DNA of 64,000 bases, from NCBI GenBank assembly GCA_029817715.1, contig JARUPY010000154.1, positions 771,501-835,500 of the forward strand. Direction: 5' to 3'. This stretch comes from Melastoma dodecandrum. Its lineage: Eukaryota; Streptophyta; Magnoliopsida; Myrtales; Melastomataceae. Under the pieces are notes generated by a model. The model worked only from the letters and a program-made list of their open reading frames with translations. It was not told the DNA's origin and searched no databases. Below are positions 34,780-49,500 of the stretch, piece by piece. Made by a program: the position numbers and the translations under genes. Within the stretch, counting starts at the first letter, position 1. Each line of letters starts with the position of its first letter.

Positions 34780-35145
34780 CCTTCGACCACCATTCGTCCG
34801 TCAAGCATCCAGCAGTCAGACTCTATCTTCCGAGTGCGCGAGTCTACAGCACACTGTAGCAAGTCTACGACGTCAGCAGCGAGTCTACGACGTCAGCAGT
34901 GAGTCCACGTTGTCGCAGCGAGTCTACGACGTCAGCAGCGAGTCTACGACGCCTACGTCAACCGCATCGGCTCTTTTTGTTCATTTTTATGGCTGTAAGA
35001 TTTTGATTTCTCTTCCGAAACTCTGAATTTGTACAGTCATATTATTTATCATTGAAATTCATCTTTCTGGCGACCACATACAATTTCCTGTGAGTTCAAT
35101 TGCCAAATATTTCCGACGTGGTCCGTTTCCTACGCGAACACATAT

Positions 35146-36176
35146 ATATTATATTGTATGCCCCCCATAATTTCATTGTCGGGTTTATCCGGATGTCGTT
35201 GTTGGGGGTGTGTTGTTTGTCCTAAAAAGATTTTTCTGGGTCGGTCTGGGTTCAATGCACACACCCCCAGCTTCGCTGTTACTTTGATGATTGGAGACAG
35301 ATTCAATCAATCAATCATCATCATCATCACATTGCGAGACAACCGACACTTTCTCGAGCCATCCAAAAAAGTTCTCCTCCTCCCCACGTTGTTATATATA
35401 TACGTACTCTTTTAAGTGTTCCATCTTATGCCTGAAGTATGCGAATAACTTGGACGTTCCTGGCTTGTTTTAAGTGTTTTGCCCTACCTGTAATGGCCTT
35501 TGAAGCCGTGGCCTTTGGGATCCGGAGTTTCTGATAAAGGCTTCAGTCGATATCGTTGGATACACCACTCGTTAGCGGCTGATCTATCTGATATCCCGAT
35601 CAGTTCGTGACTGATGTTTTACGGGAGAACATTTGCTGCCTGCTATCTTTAGTTTGACCCTCCTTTTATCAGTTCAGCATTCTGCAGCCTCAAGGGGGAT
35701 GGCCAATCAAACGGTGGGTGTGAACCTCCGTCTGCAAGAAAATAGACTTGCCGTGGTCCGATATCACGGTTCCATATCAAGATCCAACGTAATGGAGTTG
35801 TTTGATTATGATTTTCAAGTGAAGCACCGATTCGACATGGTCTAGGAGCCGCCCCATGGGTTGAGCAACATCTAAAGAACCGGAGAACACCTAATTCTTT
35901 CTGGGATGATGGCTGCAGCTTGGTTCAAGAATGCAGAACCTGATCCAGGAACCCGTGCATCCCATTTCACATCGAGTTCCTTTCAGTTGTCGACTGCGAC
36001 TCTGGGAATAACTTGGAAAGTCGTAAACTGTTTTGAGATCGGACGAACCAGTCACTTTTTTCAGAAAGGATAACAAGCTCCTCCATACATCGCTAGTATC
36101 GTAGGTGCCAATCAATACCACGTCTCAAACTCTTGTAATATCATGAAAGAGTGGCAATAAGAGGGTGGTACATCAT
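35146..36176. other. Spacer upstream of the FAR1-related gene
   Basis: A TCAA/TCA microsatellite occurs at 35306-35330. Short open stretches at 35633-35845 and 35891-36121 match nothing I know. It probably includes the FRS promoter or leader. Confidence 0.35.
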
Positions 36177-36236
36177 TGGGTGAAATTCATGGGCCCATTC
36201 AGGCCCAATGTGTGGTATAAGTGGGCCCAGCCCAGG
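36177..36236 (+). promoter_or_regulatory. Cluster of TGGGCC/GGCCCA (site II-type) boxes before FRS
   Basis: Within 60 bp there are ATTGGG, GGGCCC, AGGCCCAAT, GTGGGCCCAG and CAGCCCAGG. Such boxes bind TCP-type factors in promoters of broadly expressed plant genes. They end about 80 bp before the chosen ATG. Confidence 0.5.
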
Positions 36237-36313
36237 AGAGCATGGACCGATATAGTACAGGCGACCACACTCGATCCCTACCTACCAGCCACCTTCTCTC
36301 GCTTCACTCTCAA

Positions 36314-38810
36314 ATGGACAACAACGATGTCATCGACATCGACATCGGCGCCGGGACCACCGCCCCCTCCGGCGACGACCTCGGAGTCGACCGCCCCCTC
36401 GTCGACTATGTCACCGGCGATTCCTCCCCCTCGCTGTCGCGGGTCCCTTCCGCCCATACCGACGGCACGGCCTTCCCCGGCCGGAGCGGGATCGGCGAGT
36501 TCTACCTCCCCGAGGGCGACCTTCACGACCTCGAGCCCTCTAAGGGGATGTATTTTGAGTCCGAGGAGGCTGCCAAGGCATTCTATAATTCCTACGCCCG
36601 CCGCATAGGGTTCAGCACCCGTGTGAGCTCCTCCCGCCGCTCGAGGCGGGACGGGGCAATCATCCAGAGGATGTTCGTTTGTGCAATGGAGGGTTTTAGG
36701 AACAGTAATGAGAAGCGAACTAGGGATAGGGAGATTAAGCGGCCTAGGAAGCTGACTAGGACAGGCTGTAGGGCCTCAATTACGGTGAAGATGAAGGAGG
36801 CAGGGAAATGGGTGGTGTGCGGATTCGTTAGGGAGCATAACCACGAGTTGCTACCGCCCGATCGGGTGCATATTCTTAGGTCGCATCGGCAAATTAGTGG
36901 GCCGGCGAAGACGCTCATCGATACCTTGCAGGCGGCCGGGATGGGGCCGAGGAAGATAATGTCGGCGTTGATCAGGGAGTATGGTGGAATCAGTAAGGTT
37001 GGGTTTACGGAAGTTGACTGTCGGAATTATATGAGATTTAACAGGCAAAGCAGCTTGGAATGCGATGTGCAGATATTGTTGGATTACCTGAGGCAGATGA
37101 GAGCAGAAAATCCAAGCTTCTTTTATGTTGTGGAGGGCGATGGGGATAATCAGGGATTGAGTAATGTGTTTTGGGCGGATTCGAGGGCACAGTTGAATTA
37201 TACCTACTTTGGTGACACGGTCACCTTTGATACCACATACAGGTCGAACAAGTATAGATTGCCATTTGCGCCATTCACTGGGGTGAATCATCATGGCCAG
37301 CCAGTATTGTTCGGCTGTGCTTTTGTTGCAAATGAATCGCAAGCATCGTTTGTGTGGCTTTTCAGGACATGGCTGATGGCAATGTCAGGAAGGCCTCCCG
37401 TTTCTATAACAACAGACTATGATACGGTGGTTGGAGCTGCGATTGCGGAGGTCTTCCCGGACATTCGCCATCGATTCTGTAAGTGGCATATCTTTAAAAA
37501 ATGCCAGGAGAAGTTATCACAGGTGTTTCTTGAACATCCCACTTTTGAGGCTGAGTTGCACAAGTGTGTGAATTTTAGTGAATCGGTTGAGGAATTTGAA
37601 TCCTGCTGGCTACCCCTAATTGAGAGATATGGTCTTACCGAGAACGAATGGCTTCAGACAGTGTATTCTGCTCGCAGGCACTGGGTTCCTGCCTATCTCA
37701 GAAATACATTTTTCGCGGAGATGTCCATCACACAGCGGAGTGATGGCATGAACTCTTATTTTGACGGCTACATCAATGCTTCCACTGGGTTAAATCATCT
37801 TTTCAAGTTATATCAGAAAGCCGTGGATTGTCGAAATGAGAAAGAAGTCAAAGCTGACTTCGACACGATGAATATCCCTCCGGTTAGGAGAACTCCGTCT
37901 CCAATGGAAAAACAAGCCTCTGAGCTTTACACAAAGAGTCTCTTTACCCGATTTCAGGAAGAGTTGGTGGGAACCCTTACTTATATGGCATCAAAAGTTG
38001 AAGATGATAATCAGATCGTAACGTACCAAGTATGTAAATATGGGGAGGATCATAAGGCTTACCACGTAAAGTTCAACATTTTAGAGATGAAAGCCAGCTG
38101 TAGCTGCCAGATGTTCGAGTTCTCAGGTCTTCTTTGCCGGCATGTAATGGCCGTTTTCAGAGTAAATAATGTGCTAACTCTTCCGCCTCAGTACATCCTC
38201 AGACGTTGGACGAGAAACGCCAAGAGCAGCATAACCCTGGAAATACCCGCCAAAAACGTGTTCACCAACTATCTAGAGTCCCACGCTGTTCGATACAACA
38301 CTCTGCGACACGAAGCTTTTAAGTTCATCGAACAAGGGCTGGAGTCTGCAGATGTCTATGGAGTGGCAATGAGTGCTCTCGGGGAAGCGGCAAAAAAAGT
38401 CGCTTCTGCACTCAAGGGGGAAGGAAAGGCTTCTGTGGTCAATGGACATGCTGGGGAACACTCGGGTCATGGCATGATCCTCACTGATCGCCAAAGCAAC
38501 AGGGATCAGTCAACTGCGAGCCATGTTTTATCCGAGGTGAGAGCTATACTTCGTGATCCTTCTTACCTTTCAGTCGATGCTCGTGGTAAAATATATTGTA
38601 TGTAATTCTTTCTTGGCATCTTTTTCGGATCCGCAGGAGGAGAAGGACAGAAGGATTAGGGAGCTGACCCATGACTTAGAAGCCGCGAAAATGAAATGCG
38701 ATGCTTATAGGAGTAACCTGCTTTCGCTGCTGAAGGAAATCGAGGATCACAAGCAGCAGTTAGCAGCCGAAGTGCAGATTGTAAGATCGAGCATTAGAGA
38801 TTGCCTGTGA
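36314..38810 (+). CDS. FRS: FAR1-RELATED SEQUENCE protein (MULE-derived transcription factor)
   Basis: Two exons (36314-38536, 38637-38810) give 798 aa. Order: acidic N-terminus; FAR1 DNA-binding zinc domain at about 82-175 (FYNSYARRIGFSTRVSSSRR ... GFVREHNHELLPP); MULE transposase core at about 275-370 (FGDTVTFDTTYRSNKYRLPF, ITTDYD, HRFCKWHIFKKC); SWIM zinc finger at about 594-615 (CSCQMFEFSGLLCRH); C-terminal coiled coil (EEKDRRIRELTHDLEAAKMK). Family knowledge: FHY3/FAR1/FRS proteins are domesticated Mutator-like transposases that act as transcription factors, for instance in light signalling. Start choice: an upstream in-frame ATG (36221) lies within the GGCCCA promoter boxes, so 36314 (MDNNDVIDIDIG), which looks like family N-termini, is preferred. 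No terminal inverted repeats are seen around the gene. Confidence 0.92.
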
Positions 38811-39509
38811 CATTTTCAGGTCCCGACTACTCAGCCGTTAGTCTTTGGTCGTTTGTCGTTGTCAATATCACTTGTGGAGCCAGATCAGGTCTCATGTTTC
38901 TGCCCATTTTGAAGGCATAAAATATAGATTGCTCTGTGTGCAGATAAACGATGTAGGAGATGGGATGGTTCACTTCGCACATAGGGAATTTGCGATTTCG
39001 ACCCTCTTTACAGTTAGTTACTGGCTATTGTTCTGAAATTCCCATGAGGAAGAACGCGGTCCTGTCCATTCAGTTACCGCGAGTCCCTGTCCGAGTTTTG
39101 ATCGGGCCATCAAAGCCCAATAGCCCGCAGGAAGCTTCCAAAGGGGTTGGGTTGGGTTGCCTTCACAAGGCTGGCCGTGGCCTCCAGCTCTGTTTGTGGC
39201 AAAATCATTCCTGAAATTCTGAGACTGACCAAGGTTACCAAGGTTTCGTGTGCCCGTGAGTTCTTCTTCTTCGTTTGTTTGTTTGATTTTTATTTTGGAG
39301 TTTGATTGTCTGACGCCCGCAAAAAACGGGTTAGTACCGCCAGTCTTTGGGTTAGAGCGTCTTATGTTGCAGTCAGGCTGTTCGACTATATTCCTCCTCG
39401 ACCCCGATTTTCGAAGCCATCCTTGATTTCCCCTGTTTTGTTTTTAGGGTGACAGATATTGATACCCCTGTGATTTCATATTTCTGCTGCTTCCGTTGGG
39501 ATCTTCGTG
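38811..39509 (+). other. Spacer between FRS and PPR genes
   Basis: No further gene seen; FRS 3' UTR and PPR leader. Short open stretches here resemble nothing known. Confidence 0.35.
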
Positions 39510-40550
39510 ATGTTGGGTTATCGGGGCAAGCTGCAGAGCCTGGTCGGTGGCTTGCGGTTCTCTCGGATTATTAGGTTGCGGAATGGGGAATCCGCCTCTC
39601 ACATGCACTGCTGTTATTACACTAGCTTCGGTGATGCGAAAGGAAGTGGGTTTGAAAATGGAGGCGATGAAAGCCGAGGGCACACATTTGGCGGTGGTGG
39701 TTCGAGGGATTATCCTTCCCCTGGTCCTCCGCCAGACCCAATACCTGACAGGCCACTCCGACGACAACAGCCTGGGCGCATGATGAGGAGCGGTAGGTCT
39801 GATTTCAGTGGAGAGGGGAGGAGGAATGACCTATCAGACGATGGCTTCCTTGAGAAATTCAAACTTAGCTTTGACAGGAAGGATAAATCTGAATCTCAAG
39901 CCAATGCTTCGACTGGCAAGACTTCTCGAGAGGAAGACAAAGGGAATCGTGAGGACAGAGGGAACGAGAGGCAACAGTCTGTGCCAGAAGAGGCTGATGC
40001 CATATTCAAGAAGATGAAGGAAACGGGCTTGATCCCGAACGCTGTGGCGATGCTCGATGGTCTTTGCAAAGACGGCTTGGTTAGCGAAGCCATGGATCTT
40101 TTCCGGTTAATGCGCGAGAAGGGATCCATTCCGGAAGTTGTCATATATACTGCCGTTGTCGAAGGGTTCTGCAAGGCCCATAAGTTTGATGATGCAAAAA
40201 GGATCTTCAGGAAGATGCAAACTAATGGTATTTCTCCTAATGCGTTCAGCTACACAGTTCTGATCCAGGGTTCGTACAAGTGTGAGAGACTGGAGGAATC
40301 AGTCGAGTTTTGCGAGGAGATGCTCAAAGCTGGACATTCTCCAAATGTGGCAACTTTTGTTGGGCTGGTTGATGTTGCTTGCAGGGAGAAGGATGTTGAG
40401 GAAGTCCGTGCTCTTATTAAGAGACTTGGGCAGAAGGGCTTCTGTATCGATGAGAAAGCTGTTCGGGACTTCTTGGAAAAGAAAGCCCCTTTCAATTCTC
40501 CGGTCTGGGAAGCGATTTTCGGTAAGAAACCATCACATAAGCTGTTCTAG
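39510..40550 (+). CDS. Pentatricopeptide repeat protein (At4g38150-like)
   Basis: An intronless frame of 346 aa. After a basic, Gly/Arg/Ser-rich N-terminus (possible organelle-targeting region and linker), about four P-class 35-aa PPR motifs run from about residue 155: ADAIFKKMKETGLIPN, AMDLFRLMREKGSIPEVVIY, AKRIFRKMQTNGISPNAFSY and SVEFCEEMLKAGHSPNVATF. The end is VWEAIFGKKPSHKLF. Family knowledge: PPR proteins bind organelle RNA sequence-specifically; the overall form resembles the short Arabidopsis protein At4g38150. The first PPR is degenerate, missing the usual Tyr-Asn-threonine region (NAVAMLDGLCK). Target RNA and organelle cannot be told from sequence. The ATG follows an in-frame GTG. 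Confidence 0.85.
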   Translation: MLGYRGKLQSLVGGLRFSRIIRLRNGESASHMHCCYYTSFGDAKGSGFENGGDESRGHTFGGGGSRDYPSPGPPPDPIPDRPLRRQQPGRMMRSGRSDFSGEGRRNDLSDDGFLEKFKLSFDRKDKSESQANASTGKTSREEDKGNREDRGNERQQSVPEEADAIFKKMKETGLIPNAVAMLDGLCKDGLVSEAMDLFRLMREKGSIPEVVIYTAVVEGFCKAHKFDDAKRIFRKMQTNGISPNAFSYTVLIQGSYKCERLEESVEFCEEMLKAGHSPNVATFVGLVDVACREKDVEEVRALIKRLGQKGFCIDEKAVRDFLEKKAPFNSPVWEAIFGKKPSHKLF

Positions 40551-40906
40551 GCATTGGACCTTGTGATATTATTCGGTCAAGGATGGCATGGTGGCATAAG
40601 ACTCTTCTCGTTTGGTAGGACGATGAATTGCCAATACTCTATTTCATGTGGCGTTGGTTTCATATCCCCTCTTGTGACGACGTCAAACTACCACTTGTTT
40701 GTCGGAAGGAATATATTTGACTCGTTTATATATGTTGCTCTCCGTAACCCAAACATTTTGTGTTCTTCGATAATCTTGTGCCTTAGCTGTTCGAGACGCC
40801 AGTAATACTGGTAGAAATGCTTCCAATCCTGGAATTTCTAACAGAAATCAGAAAAAGATGCGATTCGGATTTGCACAAGTGATGACATGATGCCGCCGGT
40901 GACGTG
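40551..40906. other. Convergent 3' spacer between PPR and phototropin
   Basis: No gene seen; presumed 3' UTRs. Confidence 0.4.
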
Positions 40907-46417
<5,511 letters not shown>

Positions 46418-47139
46418 TTTCCTACTATCGCAAACAGTCAGGCCGCCGCCTCCGCAAGTTCACATAATCTAATTACCGAAACTCGACCCATACCATCGAA
46501 CAGGTAACGAACAGCCAATAACTTCTCACACGAAAAAAATAAAATAAACTCGATGACAATTCCCGAGAAGCACCCACCTGGTCGCACAAACTATCGATTC
46601 CAATCCAACATCAACGGCAATAGTAACGATGATGCCGGCCCCACGAACGAAGATACTTCAAACTCCTGGATATGTGTACCCAATGAAGTGGCAGCAGTCG
46701 ATAGGACATTATGAGGCCAGGAAAGGTCGACGTGGGGCGACGAATGATACCGAAGATAGACAAATCGCTGTCTCCTCTACTCCATGATGAGTTTCTGTCC
46801 ATGTCTGAAGATATCTGCTGTGATGCTGAGGTGAAGACAAACATAGGAAGGAGTTTCCTCAAGTCTTGGGTTAATTAATTCTGCCTTTTGTTCTTATCTG
46901 TGGTGTGCTGTGCTGTGGTTACCGTTCGAGGTAGTTGGGGGTTTGGGCCGGGCCTTATTGGGCTAAAATCTACTCAACAATGATCAAGCCCTTTGGGCCC
47001 ATTTTTTAAGTCCATGGAGACTTCACGTTTTCTCTTCCAGGTCGAGGAAATTATTTAGTTTGGCAAGCAACAGCTATATTTGGAACTATCGGTGGGAATT
47101 ACTGAACCCGGCGCCGGGGCCGCATCTTCTTCCCCGAAA
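46418..47139 (-). other. Phototropin upstream region and end of the reductase pseudogene
   Basis: It contains GGGCCGGGCCTTATTGGGC and TTTGGGCCCA boxes at 46947-47002, about 550 bp upstream of the phototropin ATG. An open stretch at 46611-46862 matches nothing I know. Confidence 0.4.
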
Positions 47140-48458
47140 CTAAATCGGAGACGACGAGATGTAGCCTTGGTCGACCAGCGACGTGACGCAGTCGTCGAAC
47201 ATCTGCTCGATTGGCTTGAACTCAAACCCCAGGCTTCTCACCATGGACGTGTCGAATTTGTAGCGCGGCCTGTTCATCGGCTCAAACCTGTGTAAAACGC
47301 GTGTTACTAGTTGATGTTGCGAGTTTCCGGGTCGTGACTTGGGAGCAACCTTGTGGGGATGGGCAGTAAAGGGTAGCGAGCCGATAGGAATGACACCAGC
47401 TCGTCGTTGTCCATCAAGGCTGTGCTGCAGAGGTATCGGCCCTGATCGTCGTGCTTCTCGGACACGAGTATATGGCAGAGCGTGACGTCGTCGATATGCA
47501 CGTATCCCATCCTCCTGTGCCACTGGAACTTCTTGGTCTCCCCTGATTCCAGCAGACAATTGTGAATGTCGTGGAGTTACTGAGTGAACGATTGATAACT
47601 GACTCGACGACCTTTGAGCAGACTGAGGAAGTCAGAAGCAGTCGAGCATAAACTCGGGTGGCAAGCTGGGTCCTATCACGAACGCTGGGATAACCATGAC
47701 GAGATCGATCTTGTTCTCTATGCAGAAATCCCATGCCGCCTTCTCGGCCAAGGTCTTAGATAGCGTGTACCAAATCTAAGGCAGGATTTAATGTTATCAG
47801 GGGGTCATAATTTGATGAGGTGAAAAATCGCTGAAAATTATCCACTTTTGTACCTTCAATCTTTCACAGAGTTCGACGGAGCTCCAAGAAGTCTCATCGA
47901 GAGGCACACTCGGGTCGAGATCTTCTCTGACCCTCACTGTTGACGAGGAAGAAATAAGCACCACGCGCCTCAGGTGCGGATTCTTCTTACACAAACGAAG
48001 CACGTTCAAACTGCCCTGGATCGCAGGCTCGACAGTCTCAGGCTGTTCCATCAGATCACCTCTGAGAAGCAGTATGTTTGATGCCTTTGGATCAAAGGAT
48101 GGGTTTAACACGGGGGAGGCCATGTGGAACACCCCAGAACAGCCCATCACGGCATTGTCGAAGCTGCCCTCGTCCATCGGATCCGCCTTCACCAGCTGAA
48201 GCCTCTCTTTAGCACCCTCGAGCCTCCACAAATGAGCAACTTTCTTCTCGTTTGCTGCACCCAAAATGCAAAATCCATTATTGACAGAGCAAATAAGACT
48301 AGAAAGGATCATAGGCAGGTCATGCCGGGATCTCGGACTGTTCCAATGACATAGTACCCAGATAGCAAAAGCCTCTTGATCAGCAATGATGCAAGATATC
48401 CCACTGCACCAGTAACACATACCTTTTTCTCAATGCCGGGTTCGGAATCCACATTCAT
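47140..48458 (-). pseudogene. CCR/DFR-like NAD(P)-dependent reductase with a frameshift
   Basis: Exons read KKVCVTGAVGYLASLLIKRL (48458 on), [71 protein letters not shown] and FKPIEQMFDDCVTSLVDQGY to the stop at 47140. The Rossmann motif TGxxGYLA and catalytic YxxxK (YTLSK) are intact. This is the extended-SDR family of cinnamoyl-CoA reductase, dihydroflavonol reductase and tetraketide-pyrone reductase. Lesion: GAGTTTATGCTCG at about 47653-47665 has one T more than the family's [11 protein letters not shown] needs. The frame shifts and hits TGA within five codons, although the correct frame ([12 protein letters not shown]) continues next door. Intron 1 uses a GC donor, and a 14-aa insertion (ASNILLLRGDLMEQ) follows SFDPK. 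Probably a young pseudogene, or a sequencing indel in a real gene. Confidence 0.75.
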
Positions 48459-49500
48459 TTTTCCGCAGAGGGCAACTGCTTCTGTCTGAGTAGTATTAAT
48501 TTTAACCTTGATTTGCATTTCCAGGCACGTTTTTTCTAGAGGAAGGTAGGCCATCCGCTCCTTGTGATCCAACTCATGCGATTTAGCATGGAGTTGCAAC
48601 ATTATTTTCGCCCGCCTTGCATATCATGGCCCATATTTCGGAGCATCATGCTAGAAGGAAGAGGATCAAGATGAACTTCAGGTTTTATCACTGTATACAT
48701 AGGGTCTGAACAGATCTATTACATAGATTGTCAAAAAATAGTCCGGTGTCATGGCCCTCGTGCCGTGATTTTGTTGCTAATATTGTGGTGAACGACATTG
48801 AGTATCCTGTCCTGTGGTGAATATCATGCGACTGGAACCATTTTGGAAAAAAAAAACAAGGCGTTGAGGAACGAAGATTTTCAGTCTGTGTATGATTTTG
48901 TTGCAGCCAAAGCTCTGCAATGTGAGGAGATGTTGGGAGCTGCAAGTCAAGTTGATGCAGTCCCAGTCGAGAATTCCAACTGTGTGCCCGCTTTGCTCTT
49001 TGATGACCGGAACATGCTCTTCTTCGGACGGAACAAGAAATCTAGCTCGCAAAAGTAAAATATTACTACTCAAACTCAGAGCACAAGGCCATAACCGATC
49101 AAGCCGAGCAAGGGATAAAATGTCATCAGCTCGACAGCGCTCATGAGAATTATCCCCCTTGTAGCAATCCGTGTCCAGCCGACTGAATCAAAAGCCTTTT
49201 CACAAATCTGACAGTTTCTTTTTATTGCTATCAAATGAAATAAACAACAATTGAAGACCCACTGTACTCAATGGACCTACCGAACCTTAAAAACGTGACT
49301 GACTTATACACGGATGCACTCCCGCCTAGCGGGATGTTCAAGAATGACCGTGCAAGACTAGCGTACCTGACATTTGTTTCACACTGGGATAAGAGAAGAT
49401 TCTCCAGATAAGTAAATGAAAAGGGCCTCCAGAGTAACAAAGGGGAAACCAACTGGAGACATCCTAATAACCAACCAACATGTCCACAGATGAATACAGA
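48459..49500. other. Spacer between the reductase pseudogene and AKR2
   Basis: Only short shadow reading frames; no recognisable gene. Includes presumed AKR2 3' UTR. Confidence 0.35.

Larger units (their letters stand above)
33565..35140 (+). mobile_element. Second solo LTR (1.6 kb) with CATAT target-site duplication
   Basis: It starts TGTTGACATGGC and ends TACGCGAACA, giving TGTT...AACA inverted ends. CATAT flanks both sides (33560-33564 and 35141-35145). Inside are a TATA box (TATAAATA, 34423-34430) followed by a GC-rich putative R/U5 region, and three tandem arrays: a GTCTACGA-word array at 33648-34144, a ~54-bp array at 34567-34779, and a GAGTCTACGACGTCAGCAGC array at 34860-34950. There is no coding region. 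The TATA orientation suggests the LTR reads on the plus strand. The superfamily is not determined. Confidence 0.72.

Noticed and set aside
35070..35085. TGGCGACCACA as a primer-binding site of an LTR retrotransposon
   Set aside because: It resembles Tat/Ogre-type sites, but the LTR with matching CATAT flanks extends past it to 35140, so it is internal to the LTR.
48010..48085. 42-nt intron in the reductase between SFDPK and PETVEP
   Set aside because: Too short for a plant intron; treated as an in-frame insertion instead.
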